Source of the DNA: Arthrobacter echini
Lineage (GTDB): Bacteria; Actinomycetota; Actinomycetes; Actinomycetales; Micrococcaceae
Length of the DNA stretch: 64,000 nt
NCBI RefSeq assembly: GCF_008107445.1
Contig: NZ_VSLD01000006.1
Coordinates: 62,001-126,000 of the forward strand
Direction of reading: 5' to 3'
Shown here: piece by piece, positions 39,316 through 47,790 of the stretch
Layout of the letters: every line of letters begins with the position of its first letter
Numbering within the stretch: the stretch's first letter is position 1
Made by a program: the position numbers and the translations under genes
Notes under the pieces: model-generated
What the model was told of the DNA's origin: nothing
What the model saw: only the letters and a program-made list of their open reading frames with translations
The model's database searches: none

Positions 39316-40353
39316 TCAGGCGGTCCGGCGCGAGAGGAGCTCCGGGTGGTGGAGTTCGGTGACATCCGGGTGGGCGCGGACGCGGCCCTTGAGGACGTTG
39401 GAGCCGTAGGAGGAGAGCATCGGGTTCTCCGGGTCGTCGGAGACCCCGCGCGCCGAGGCCCTCAGCTCATCGCTGAGGGGAACCGGCTCGATGACGGCGT
39501 CGAGGCGTGGTGACCAGAAGAACGGGATGGCGTAGCGGTCCACGCCGGGGGCAGGAGCGGTCACGCGGTGGACGGTGGCTGCGAGGTATCCCTCGGTGGC
39601 CACCTCGAGCATCTCGCCCAGGTTCACCACGAGCGCTCCGGGGACCGGCGTGACGGGAACCCAGGTGTCCGTGCCGTGGGGGAGTACCTCCAGTCCGCCC
39701 ACCTCGTCCTGTAGCAGCAGTGTCACGAAGCCGTAGTCCGCATGGGCGCCGACGCCCTGCGATCCTGCCTCGTCGACCACTCCGCCCACGTAGTGGACGA
39801 GCTTCGCCATCCACGCCGGCGTCGCAGCGAACGCTTCGGCGAAGTGGTCTTCCGGCAGGTGAAGGGCGACGGCGATCGCCGACAGCAGCTCGGCGCCCAC
39901 CTGCGACATCAGGTCCGCCCAGGCCATGGCCCGGTCCTCGAGTTCCGGCAGGGTCTCGCGGGGCCACAGATTGGGGCCCTGCAGGAGCCAGTACGGTTCG
40001 TCCGCCGGGTACTCGGCCACGGGTGCGCGTTCGGGGGAGAAGTCGATCTGCTCGCGGGCATCGGGGCGGCCGCGCGTGATCTCGGTCCCCAGGCCGGCGT
40101 AGCCGCGGAAGTGGGGGGAGGTGCGGTTGTGGATCGCGAGGCGTTGCTCGAGCGGCAGCTCGAAGAACCGGCGGGTGACGTCGAAGAGGTCATCGACCTG
40201 GGTGGGGGCGGCGCCGTAGCCGACCACGTGGAAGAAGCCGACGGTGTGTGCGGCGGCACGCAGCTCCTCGATGAACTCCGGGGTGAAGGAGCCATCGGCG
40301 GAACGCGCGGTACTGAGGTCAAGGGTGGGGATCGATCCCGGGGTGTGCAGCAT
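39316..40353 (-). CDS. Isopenicillin N synthase-like 2-oxoglutarate/Fe(II) oxygenase
   Basis: A 345-residue non-haem iron dioxygenase. The iron ligands are His204 and Asp206 (GAHADYG) and His262 (TVHRVT). The co-substrate-binding Arg is Arg273 in DRYAIPFF; the usual following Ser of RxS is Ala here. The N-terminal domain (IPTLDLS...GFFHVVGYG) is standard. No beta-lactam genes are present, so it is probably a primary or unknown-metabolite oxygenase. The start at 40353 lacks a ribosome site but has a -10 box at leaderless distance. Confidence 0.88.
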   Translation of the reverse strand: MLHTPGSIPTLDLSTARSADGSFTPEFIEELRAAAHTVGFFHVVGYGAAPTQVDDLFDVTRRFFELPLEQRLAIHNRTSPHFRGYAGLGTEITRGRPDAREQIDFSPERAPVAEYPADEPYWLLQGPNLWPRETLPELEDRAMAWADLMSQVGAELLSAIAVALHLPEDHFAEAFAATPAWMAKLVHYVGGVVDEAGSQGVGAHADYGFVTLLLQDEVGGLEVLPHGTDTWVPVTPVPGALVVNLGEMLEVATEGYLAATVHRVTAPAPGVDRYAIPFFWSPRLDAVIEPVPLSDELRASARGVSDDPENPMLSSYGSNVLKGRVRAHPDVTELHHPELLSRRTA

Positions 40354-40360
40354 GCGCAGG

Positions 40361-40366
40361 AGGCTA
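40361..40366 (-). promoter_or_regulatory. -10 box of a leaderless promoter for the oxygenase
   Basis: On the minus strand TAGCCT lies seven bases before the ATG at 40353. This explains the lack of a ribosome site and favours this start over an in-frame ATG at 40398. Confidence 0.5.
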
Positions 40367-40566
40367 CGCCCGGTCCCCGGATGGTGGCTCCTTTGCATTA
40401 CGCCGTGTTGCGCCGCACGCAGGGCCGGTGCCGTCCGTTCGCCCAGCTGCCCCTTCACTCCTCCCGCGATGTGGAGGACACTATGAAGCGTCTCGAGGCT
40501 ATCGATGAGGCGCCGGGGAGACTCCCCGTTTGATCGCCCGGTATCACGCCCAGCGAGGAGCGCCCG

Positions 40567-41616
40567 GTGAGTGACGAGGTCGAAGCAGCAGCCACGTCCG
40601 TAGATCGTGACCGCGAACCCACGCCATCGGGACCGGCAGAGTCACCGGATGCCTCGGGTACAGCGGCCATCGAAATTGTCGGCCTGACCAAGCAGTTCAA
40701 GGACTTCACCGCCGTGGAGGAGCTGGACCTGGAGATCGGCCGCGGAGAGATCTTCGGATTCCTCGGACCCAACGGTGCCGGAAAATCCACGACCATCAGG
40801 ATGCTGCTCGATCAGTTGCGACCCTCCTCCGGATCGGCGCGGGTCCTGGGTCTCGCTGTGGGGCCGGACTCGCTCGAGATCCACCGACGCATCGGCTACA
40901 TCCCGGGCGATCTGGCGCTGTACCCGAAGCTCACCGGTATCCAGACGCTGCGGTACTTCGCACGGCTGCGCGGAAATGTGGACTGGTCCTACGTGCTGGA
41001 ACTGGCTGAACGCCTGGAAGCAGACCTCGGGAAGAAAGTGGCGGACTACTCGACCGGCAACCGGCAGAAGATCGGTCTCATCCAGGCCTTCATGCACCGC
41101 CCCGAGCTGCTCATCCTCGACGAGCCCAATGCCGGCCTCGATCCCCTCATGCAGCAGACCTTCCACGAGATGCTGCGCGAGGTACGCGCTGCCGGTCGCA
41201 CCGTCTTCCTGTCCTCCCACACCCTCTCCGAGGTGGAGCGCGTCGCGGACCGCGTCGGGATCATCCGGCGGGGGAAGCTCGTCGTCGTCGAGCGGGTGGA
41301 CGAGCTCAAGCGCAAGGCCATCCGACGCCTGGACTTCGAGTTCGACCAGCCGGTCCCGATCGACATGTTCGAGGGCGTCGCCGGTGTGCGGGACGCCGAG
41401 ATCGACGGCGTCCACGCCGGGATCGCCTACGAGGGGAGCGTCAACGACGTCCTGCAGGCGGCCCTGGTCCATGAGGTGGTCAATCTGCACTCCCGGGACG
41501 CGGATCTCGAGGAGATCTTCCTGGCCTTCTACCGTTCCGACGATTCCCCCGCCCCGTTGTCACCGGCCCGGACCGCGACAGCATCGGCGCCCAGGGCGGG
41601 ACGCCATGTTCGCTGA
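40567..41616 (+). CDS. ABC transporter ATP-binding protein
   Basis: A 349-residue ATPase of the ABC-2 exporter type (CcmA/DrrA-like). Walker A GPNGAGKST, a modified signature YSTGNRQKIG, Walker B LLILDEP and switch His in LSSHT are present. A leader of about 35 residues and a C-terminal regulatory tail (about 230-349) surround it. The start is GTG with GAGGAG upstream. It overlaps the next gene by 11 bases and forms an operon with two permease genes. Confidence 0.92.
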   Translation: MSDEVEAAATSVDRDREPTPSGPAESPDASGTAAIEIVGLTKQFKDFTAVEELDLEIGRGEIFGFLGPNGAGKSTTIRMLLDQLRPSSGSARVLGLAVGPDSLEIHRRIGYIPGDLALYPKLTGIQTLRYFARLRGNVDWSYVLELAERLEADLGKKVADYSTGNRQKIGLIQAFMHRPELLILDEPNAGLDPLMQQTFHEMLREVRAAGRTVFLSSHTLSEVERVADRVGIIRRGKLVVVERVDELKRKAIRRLDFEFDQPVPIDMFEGVAGVRDAEIDGVHAGIAYEGSVNDVLQAALVHEVVNLHSRDADLEEIFLAFYRSDDSPAPLSPARTATASAPRAGRHVR

Positions 41617-42382
41617 GGTCCTGCGGCACGAGAGTCGACAACGCGCGGTCCCGACCGGCGTCCTCGGCGGGACCCTCGCCGTCTTCACCTTCTTCGGGCT
41701 CGCCGTCTCCGGCAGCCTCGGCTCCGCCCTCGACTCCCTGACCGCCTCCATGCCCGAGGCACTGACGGCGTTCATCGGCGGCGATTCACCGGGCGGCTAC
41801 GTGGTGGGTGAGATCTTCACCCTGATGGCACCCATCGCCCTCGTCGCCTACGGCATCATCGCGGGAGCCGGCCTCTTCGCGGGGGAGGAGCGCGAGGGCA
41901 CCATGGCCGTCCTGTCGGCGCAACCGGTGACCCGGCGAAGTCTCCTCCTTGCGAAGGCCTGCAGCCTCCTCCTGAGCCTGGTCGTCATCGCCGGGCTCTT
42001 CTGGGGCGGGATGACAGTGGCCGCGCTCGTCTTCGATTCCGAGCTCACCGCAGGTGCACTGGCGGCCGGCAGCACCCATCTGGTGATGCTCGCCCTGGCC
42101 TTCGCCGCCGTGGCCCTCGCGGTCGGGGCAGCCACCGGCCGTCCCGAGCTGGCCTCCGGAACAGCAGGCGGCCTCGCGGTCATCTCCTATCTGACCTCGG
42201 CCATGCTGCCGCTCGCCGGTCTGGAGCAGTGGGCACGGCTCAGCCCGTGGCACTACGCCCTGGGCAGTGATCCGCTGCGCAACGGGATCGATCTTTCCCA
42301 CCTGGGTGCCTTCGCAGCCATCATCGTCGTCGCACTGGTCGCCGGTCTCGTCGCCGTGAACCGGCGCGACCTGAAGGGATGA
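41606..42382 (+). CDS. ABC transporter permease, ABC-2 type (first)
   Basis: A 258-residue membrane protein with six predicted helices and the loop GEEREGTMAVLSAQPVTRRSLLLAKACS typical of ABC-2 permeases. With its neighbour it forms the channel of an exporter for an unknown substrate, perhaps a lipid or drug. Overlapping starts (11 bases upstream, 4 bases downstream as ATGA) show tight coupling. Confidence 0.88.
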   Translation: MFAEVLRHESRQRAVPTGVLGGTLAVFTFFGLAVSGSLGSALDSLTASMPEALTAFIGGDSPGGYVVGEIFTLMAPIALVAYGIIAGAGLFAGEEREGTMAVLSAQPVTRRSLLLAKACSLLLSLVVIAGLFWGGMTVAALVFDSELTAGALAAGSTHLVMLALAFAAVALAVGAATGRPELASGTAGGLAVISYLTSAMLPLAGLEQWARLSPWHYALGSDPLRNGIDLSHLGAFAAIIVVALVAGLVAVNRRDLKG

Positions 42383-43260
42383 ACCTCATGACCGCAGCAC
42401 CCATCACGCCTTCCACTCGCGACAGCACCTCCGGGGGTGGTCGCGGACCGGCCCGTTCGGTCGGCAGGCACTTCGCCACGATCTGGGCCCGCGCCGTCGG
42501 CGACAAGCTGGTACTCGTATCCGTCCTGGCCGTCTACGGTCTGGTCATCGGTGCGGGAGTCGGTGCCCTCTGGCCACCTCTGCGCGATACTTTCGCAGAT
42601 CTGGCCCAGAACCTACCCGCTGCTTTCGACCAGATCCTGGGCGGGATATCACTGGCCACCCCTGAGGGCTGGCTCCACGCGGAAATGCTCTCGATCCTCG
42701 CTCCGGGCTTCCTCATCGCCGCGGCGATCATCTCCGCCGGAGCCGCGACGGCGGGTGAGGAGCAGGCTCGCACCCTCGGGCTGGTCCTGTCCTCCGGGGT
42801 GGGTCGTACCACCTTCCTCGCGGCCAAGACCGCCGCCGTGGTGACACATCTGCTGCTGGTCAGCGTCGCGATGTTCCTCGGGATGGTCATCGGCAACGCG
42901 AGCGGTGACATGGGGATCGCCATCGGAGCCCTGGCATCCTCCGCACTCTGGGTCTTCCTGTTCGGTCTGATGTATGCGGCGATAGCGCTGACCCTCGGCG
43001 CTCTCCTCGGCGACCGGCGCCTGAGCTCGGCGATCACCGCAGGGATCGCGGCCGTCTCGTTCGTCCTCGCGACCTTCCTGCCGCTGAACGATGCGCTGAC
43101 CGGGTGGGCCAAGGTCAATCTCTGGTATCCCTACAGCGGAAACGTGCCGGTGGTCGACGGCATCGACGGCGGACTGGCTGCGGTCATGGTCGGTATCGCC
43201 GTCGTGGTCGCCCTTGTCGGCCTCGTCGGTTTCCGCCGCCGCGCCGACCTCCGCGGTTGA
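42379..43260 (+). CDS. ABC transporter permease, ABC-2 type (second)
   Basis: A 293-residue membrane protein with six helices and the counterpart loop TAGEEQARTLGLVLSSGVGRTTFLAAKTAA. About 35 polar residues precede the first helix. It completes the exporter with the ATPase and first permease; ATGA overlap with the latter. The cardiolipin-synthase-like gene follows directly, which may hint at a membrane-lipid theme. Confidence 0.88.
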   Translation: MNLMTAAPITPSTRDSTSGGGRGPARSVGRHFATIWARAVGDKLVLVSVLAVYGLVIGAGVGALWPPLRDTFADLAQNLPAAFDQILGGISLATPEGWLHAEMLSILAPGFLIAAAIISAGAATAGEEQARTLGLVLSSGVGRTTFLAAKTAAVVTHLLLVSVAMFLGMVIGNASGDMGIAIGALASSALWVFLFGLMYAAIALTLGALLGDRRLSSAITAGIAAVSFVLATFLPLNDALTGWAKVNLWYPYSGNVPVVDGIDGGLAAVMVGIAVVVALVGLVGFRRRADLRG

Positions 43261-43282
43261 GGCCCGGCGCGGTGTCCGCCGG

Positions 43283-44506
43283 ATGATCCGCGATGTGACG
43301 GGACTGGCCGTCGTCCTGGGCGCGATCCTCCTGGTCCTCGACCTCGCCCTGCGTATCGGTGCGCTGATCACCTTCCCGCAGGGGCGCAGACCGACTGCAG
43401 CCATGGCCTGGCTCCTGGCGATCTTCTTCATCCCGGTGATCGGCACCATCGTGTTCCTGCTCATCGGGAGCCCGCACCTTCCCCGATCGCGTCGTGAGAA
43501 GCAGGCGACCATGAGCGACACCATCAGGGCCGTCGACCCGGGCGCGCTGGATCTGGTCACCGAGGCCCCGGATCCGCCGTGGATCCGCCCGGTCGTGCGC
43601 CTGAACCGACGGCTGGGCGCTATGCCCATGCTCAGGGGCAACACCACGACCCTCATCACGGGATACGCAGCGGAACTCGCCGCCCTGACGTCGGCCGTCG
43701 AGTCCGCTCGGCACTCTGTCCACCTCCAGACGTACATCCTGTCCCTCGATGAGACCACGACCGAGTTCTTCGATGCGGTGACCCGCGCCGTACGCAGGGG
43801 TGTCACGGTGAGGGTGTTGCTCGACCACATCGGGTCCTGGCGCTCTCCGAACTACCGCGCAACCATCGAGAAGCTCACGAGCGCCGGCATCGATCGGCAC
43901 CTGATGTTGCCGGTACAACCCCTCCGGGGGCGGTACCAGCGACCTGACCTCAGCAACCATCGCAAGGCGATGATCGTCGACGGCGAGAGGGCCTTCGTCG
44001 GCTCGCTCAACATCATCGACGCGAGCTACAACAAGAGGGCGAACCTGCGTCGCGGCCTCCAGTGGACGGACGTCCTGGTCGAGCTGGGCGGTCCCGTGGT
44101 GTACGGGATCGAGGCCGCCTTCCCCACCGACTGGTACAGCGAGACCGGAGACTACACCACGCCGCTGCCGATCCTGCGAGGCAGCTTCGACCTACTCATC
44201 TCGCTCTACGCCGGGCCGGTCTGGGAACACTGTCGACACTATCTCTCGTCACAGGGCAGCTTGCTGGCCAATACCAGTCACGGAGATGCCAGCCTTGCCG
44301 CACTCGATCCGGTCCTCCGGCTTGTTGCCACGGTGCACCAGCGCGACGGCGGGTACCGACTCGATACCGCGGGCCTCGACGGCTATCTCATCCCCCGACG
44401 ACCGTCGGCAGCCGACCCCGACACCATTCGTCGCCAGGGGCGGGGCATCGCCTACACCAGGACCGCTTTCGCGTACGTTTTCGAATTCGCCGGGGCTCGC
44501 CGCTGA
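43283..44506 (+). CDS. Cardiolipin synthase-like phospholipase D protein with only one clear HKD motif
   Basis: A 407-residue protein. The first 70 residues carry two membrane helices as in cardiolipin synthase (PLDNuc_N-like), followed by one PLD domain with the complete motif NHRKAMIVDGERAFVGSLN (His-x-Lys-x4-Asp). Normal cardiolipin synthases (about 480-500 residues) have a second PLD domain with a second HKD motif; here, after FPTDWYSETGDY the sequence diverges and no second motif exists in this or the other two frames. It may be a truncated or recombined copy, or a single-motif enzyme acting as a dimer. The ATG at 43283 is preferred; a TTG at 43214 would overlap the permease gene. Confidence 0.75.
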   Translation: MIRDVTGLAVVLGAILLVLDLALRIGALITFPQGRRPTAAMAWLLAIFFIPVIGTIVFLLIGSPHLPRSRREKQATMSDTIRAVDPGALDLVTEAPDPPWIRPVVRLNRRLGAMPMLRGNTTTLITGYAAELAALTSAVESARHSVHLQTYILSLDETTTEFFDAVTRAVRRGVTVRVLLDHIGSWRSPNYRATIEKLTSAGIDRHLMLPVQPLRGRYQRPDLSNHRKAMIVDGERAFVGSLNIIDASYNKRANLRRGLQWTDVLVELGGPVVYGIEAAFPTDWYSETGDYTTPLPILRGSFDLLISLYAGPVWEHCRHYLSSQGSLLANTSHGDASLAALDPVLRLVATVHQRDGGYRLDTAGLDGYLIPRRPSAADPDTIRRQGRGIAYTRTAFAYVFEFAGARR

Positions 44507-44667
44507 TTCATGGCCCACGACTGCACCTCTCTGGAGTAGCTCCCCGCCCTCATAGGGCAAGCACCCGACCGGTTCGTGCTCGTCGAGGCATTCCAGGACG
44601 ACGCCCCCGCCGAAGCAAGTGGTGTGCACAATTGCGCATCTTCTTGTTCCTGCGTAGCGTCTGCCAC

Positions 44668-44816
44668 ATGGATGGCGGCAAGGAACCAGAGCAGACGTCG
44701 GCCGGCCGTCCCGAAGGCACGGGTAGGGTGTTCTTTCCATTGGTATCGTATTCCTTGTCGTCGCAATTTCGATAATGTTTTCGGGAACGACGTTCTGGGC
44801 TGCCTTTTTACCGTGA
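44668..44816 (+). pseudogene. Possible frameshifted small membrane protein
   Basis: Reading from the ATG at 44668 gives MDGGKEPEQTSAGRPEGTGRVFFP, a plausible polar N-terminus; from about 44732 the next frame gives a clean membrane helix (SIGIVFLVVAISIMFSG) ending in TTFWAAFLP and a stop at 44816. Joined across one missing base near 44731, the two halves make a sensible 49-residue single-helix membrane protein. Either the gene is broken or there is a sequencing error. Confidence 0.35.
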
Positions 44817-45011
44817 GCATCACGTTCCTCATCCTTGGGCTACAAAAGCCTTCAAGCAAGGGTGAGCCCCCATCCGGCTGGACTTCGCAGGGCCGACTGT
44901 AAGTGGCGTATCCAGAGAGTCGATCTGCCACCGCCGGAGATCGGCGGCAAACCACTGCAAACACCACGTGCTCTCCTCCTGTGATGCAGAAGGCGGGTGT
45001 AGATCGCTCTG

Positions 45012-45046
45012 CCAATCAGCCGCGCTCAGCTTCATTGGCTGACTGG
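45012..45046. repeat. Inverted repeat upstream of heliorhodopsin
   Basis: CCAATCAGCC (45012-45021) and GGCTGACTGG (45037-45046) are complementary except at one position. An overlapping GCCAAT (45011-45016) / ATTGGC (45034-45039) pairing is also possible. It lies 143 bases before the heliorhodopsin start and could be an operator or a leader hairpin. Confidence 0.4.
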
Positions 45047-45188
45047 GTGAGTTCTTCGGTCGCGCCGGAAGGCAATGCAGAGCGGGTCTCGGTACTCGAA
45101 ACAGCCGGCGAATTTACCGCCAGGAAATGTCGCGGTCCGGAGTCCGATCCGGTATCACATTCGATCCAATGGTGACACAATCTTATTC

Positions 45189-46034
45189 ATGAGTGTTTCT
45201 CCTTTGGAGCTGCAGACCACGTCCGTGCAGATAGCGTTCCGCACGGCCACACGGTTGCGGGTCTTCAACGCTGTCATGGGGTTTCTTCATCTGGCCTCGG
45301 GATCACTCATGGTGGCGCTCAGTAACGACTTCTCCCTACCGGTGTCGACGTTCGCGTTGAACGGCACCCCAGGGACATCCTTGTCGCAGGGTGTCACCAA
45401 TCTCGTCTTCGATGTGCCTCTGGGCATCGCGACGGCATCTTTCCTGTTCCTGTCTGCCTTCTTCCACTTCCTGATCGCCTCACCCATCGGTTTCCACCGC
45501 TACATCGGGGAGCTCTCCAGAGGACGTAATCGTTTCCGGTGGGTTGAGTACAGTGTGTCCTCCACGCTCATGATCGTGCTCATCAGCCTGATTCTGGGGA
45601 TCTCGGACATAGCAGCACTCATCGGTCTGGGTATCGCCAACATCTCGATGATCCTCTTCGGATGGCTGATGGAGATGACGAACAACGGACTCATGCACGA
45701 CGCGGACGGACGCCCACAACGCGGGCAGCGCGCCTGGTGGACGCCCTTCTGGTTCGGCTGCGTTGCCGGCATCGGCCCGTGGCTGGCCGTGGCGGTCTAC
45801 CTGATCGTCAATGTCGGCGTCGAGGGTGGGGAAGGGCCCCCGGGATTCGTGTACGGCATCATCATCTCGCTGTTCGTCTTCTTCAACAGCTTCGCGATCA
45901 ACCAGTGGCTCCAGTACAAGCAGGTCGGCCGCTGGAGGAACTACCTCACCGGCGAACGGACCTACATCGTGCTCAGCCTCATCGCCAAGACCCTCCTGGC
46001 ATGGCAGGTCTTCGCCAACGTACTGATCGGCTAG
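45189..46034 (+). CDS. heR: Heliorhodopsin
   Basis: A 281-residue seven-helix membrane protein of the heliorhodopsin family. The retinal Schiff-base lysine is Lys267 in helix 7 (VLSLIAKTLLAWQ), with Ser263 four residues before it; the counterion Glu120 is in RWVEYSVSS of helix 3; and the two conserved histidines are His34 (FLHLASG) and His93 (FFHFLIA). FGWLMEM, PFWFGCVAGIGPW and GFVYGIIISLFVFFNSFA also match heliorhodopsin 48C12. Proteins of this family sit with the N-terminus inside the cell, absorb green light and have a slow photocycle without ion pumping in most cases. The ATG at 45189 is the only start giving the full family; it has no good ribosome site. It is transcribed alone, convergent with an acetyltransferase gene. 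Retinal would have to come from genes elsewhere. Confidence 0.96.
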   Translation: MSVSPLELQTTSVQIAFRTATRLRVFNAVMGFLHLASGSLMVALSNDFSLPVSTFALNGTPGTSLSQGVTNLVFDVPLGIATASFLFLSAFFHFLIASPIGFHRYIGELSRGRNRFRWVEYSVSSTLMIVLISLILGISDIAALIGLGIANISMILFGWLMEMTNNGLMHDADGRPQRGQRAWWTPFWFGCVAGIGPWLAVAVYLIVNVGVEGGEGPPGFVYGIIISLFVFFNSFAINQWLQYKQVGRWRNYLTGERTYIVLSLIAKTLLAWQVFANVLIG

Positions 46035-46073
46035 GACAAGCGAGCACGTTGTGTCTCAGTCGACCGAGACCGA

Positions 46074-46616
46074 TCACGGGGCCATGGCCAACGGCTGCTC
46101 GAGGATGAAATCGTCTTCGAACCGGTCCCCTAGGCGGAACCGCTTGGTGCCGACGATCCGGAAGCCGCTCTTCTCGTAGAAGCGGATGGCGCGGGGATTC
46201 TCCTGGTTCACGCCGAGCCATACTCCGGGCAGTCCTGAGCGCGCAGCGAGCTCCAGTGTCGCCGCCATGAGTGCGGCGGCCGTACCCCGCCCGTGCTGCT
46301 CGGGATGGACGTAGAACTTGCTCAGCTCCACCACCGGGGAGAGGGACAGGGCGTCGAGCACATCCGCGTCAGCGGGCTGGTCGAGGACCACCATGCTCCA
46401 CCCCACGACCCGCGCGTCCTCCCGGAGGCAGAGGATCGTGTGGCCGGGCATGCCGACCAGGGCAGCAAAACGCGCAGCCGAGAGGTGCGTGGCGATGTGC
46501 CGCTCGATGTCCTCGGGGCGCGATGCCGGAGGGCAGGCGAGGGGGAAGGTGATCGCGGCGCACTCGGCCAGTGCCTCGGCATCGTCCGCTGTCGCCGTCG
46601 TGATCCGGATGCTCAT
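46074..46616 (-). CDS. GNAT-family N-acetyltransferase (RimI-like)
   Basis: A 180-residue GNAT enzyme. It opens ITTATADDAEALAECAA, and the acetyl-CoA motif is VELSKFYVHPEQHGRGTAAALM (Q-x-x-G-x-G/A type) with NPRAIRFYEKSGFRIVG at the C-terminal third. This combination resembles acetyltransferases of small molecules or proteins; the target is unknown. The ATG at 46616 lies six bases after a TAGATT box, so the message is probably leaderless. The stop lies 39 bases from that of the convergent heliorhodopsin gene. Confidence 0.9.
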   Translation of the reverse strand: MSIRITTATADDAEALAECAAITFPLACPPASRPEDIERHIATHLSAARFAALVGMPGHTILCLREDARVVGWSMVVLDQPADADVLDALSLSPVVELSKFYVHPEQHGRGTAAALMAATLELAARSGLPGVWLGVNQENPRAIRFYEKSGFRIVGTKRFRLGDRFEDDFILEQPLAMAP

Positions 46617-46622
46617 GATCCC

Positions 46623-46628
46623 AATCTA
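46623..46628 (-). promoter_or_regulatory. -10 box of a leaderless promoter for the acetyltransferase
   Basis: On the minus strand TAGATT is separated by six bases (GGGATC) from the ATG at 46616. Confidence 0.5.
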
Positions 46629-46764
46629 GGGCCGATGGAGGCGTGGCTCGGAGCAGATGGACCCGGCCCCGGGCAGAACCGGTGCAAGACTGGGTCCGGA
46701 GGCCCGGCAGTGACGCCGTACCGGGCAGCGCACGCCGGAAACAGGTCAGGGAGGACCACGATCG

Positions 46765-47790
46765 ATGACGACCACACAGCAGCACACGTACGGACCGGAC
46801 GTCCTGGGCGAGGGCTACGAGGCACGGACCATCCCCCTGCGGCCCGACGAGGAGGGCGAGGTCGTGGCCACGCTGGTGCGCCGGGCCCTACCGGGAGGAT
46901 CGCGGCGCGCAGTCCTCTACGTGCACGGCTTCGTGGACTACTTCTTCCAGCAGCATCTCGCCGACGCCTGGCTCGGGGCCGGGTTCGACTTCTACGCCCT
47001 GGATTTGCGGAAGTACGGGCGCTCGCTGCGTGAGCACCAGAGCCCCAACTACATCACGGCTCTCGAGGCCTACGACGAGGAGCTGGATGCCGCAGCCCGG
47101 ATCATCCGTGAGGAGGAAAGCCACGACGTCCTCGTGGTCATGGGCCATTCGACCGGCGGTCTGGTGACCTCGCTGTGGGCCCACGACCGGCGCGGGCGCG
47201 GCATCGTCGACGCGCTGGTGCTCAACAGCCCGTGGTTCGATCTCAACGCGGGCTTCCTCCAGCGCACGGTCGGCACCCTCGCGGTGCGTAAGCTCGGCAC
47301 GCTGAAGCCGAAGACCGTGGTCAGCTCCCTCGGATCCGCCTACGGGCGCTTCCTGCACCGGGAATCCAGCGGGGAGTGGGACTACGATCTCGCTTGGAAG
47401 CCGCACCGGGGTTTTCCCGTGGTCGCCGGGTGGTTGCGGGCCATCCGCGCCGGGCACGCACGGCTCAATCGCGGTCTCGCCATCGACTGCCCGGTGTTCG
47501 TGGCCTGCTCCGACGCGAGCTCGAACCCTGTCCGGGAACCAGATCGCGTCTCCTCCACGGACGTGGTGCTCGACGTCGGCCAGATAGCCCGCCGCACCCC
47601 GAAGCTGGGCGGGCTCGTCACCCTGGTGCGCATCACCGGCGGGATCCACGACCTGACGCTCTCGCCGGAACCGGCACGGTCCGCGTTCTTCGCCGAGCTG
47701 GAGCGCTGGCGGGCGGCCTATGTTCCGGCGGGGCCGGCGGATTCAGGGCGAACCGAGGGGCGCAGGGAGGGACCAGGGCGTGCCTGTTGA
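46765..47790 (+). CDS. Alpha/beta hydrolase, monoglyceride lipase/S33 type
   Basis: A 341-residue hydrolase with the oxyanion motif YVHGFVDYF, the nucleophile elbow MGHSTGG (Ser nucleophile) and a catalytic His in GGIHDLTLS near the C-terminus. The arrangement matches the serine aminopeptidase S33/monoacylglycerol lipase group, which cut ester bonds of lipids or peptides. No signal peptide. A CAGGGAGGA site precedes the ATG. The last 20 residues are Arg/Gly-rich and dispensable in appearance. Confidence 0.87.
   Translation: MTTTQQHTYGPDVLGEGYEARTIPLRPDEEGEVVATLVRRALPGGSRRAVLYVHGFVDYFFQQHLADAWLGAGFDFYALDLRKYGRSLREHQSPNYITALEAYDEELDAAARIIREEESHDVLVVMGHSTGGLVTSLWAHDRRGRGIVDALVLNSPWFDLNAGFLQRTVGTLAVRKLGTLKPKTVVSSLGSAYGRFLHRESSGEWDYDLAWKPHRGFPVVAGWLRAIRAGHARLNRGLAIDCPVFVACSDASSNPVREPDRVSSTDVVLDVGQIARRTPKLGGLVTLVRITGGIHDLTLSPEPARSAFFAELERWRAAYVPAGPADSGRTEGRREGPGRAC

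Larger units (their letters stand above)
44507..45188. other. 682-base gene-poor region upstream of heliorhodopsin
   Basis: No convincing intact gene is seen. The base composition is visibly richer in A and T than in neighbouring genes. It contains a possible broken small membrane-protein gene (44668-44816), a CCGCCG-GAGAT-CGGCGG hairpin (44931-44947) and a 10-base inverted repeat with one mismatch (45012-45021 with 45037-45046). Short open frames on both strands have no family resemblance or good ribosome sites. It must contain the heliorhodopsin promoter. Confidence 0.6.

Noticed and set aside
44903-45175. 90-codon open frame upstream of heliorhodopsin
   Set aside because: No family resemblance, low-complexity composition and no ribosome site. 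It lies across the hairpins of the putative regulatory region.
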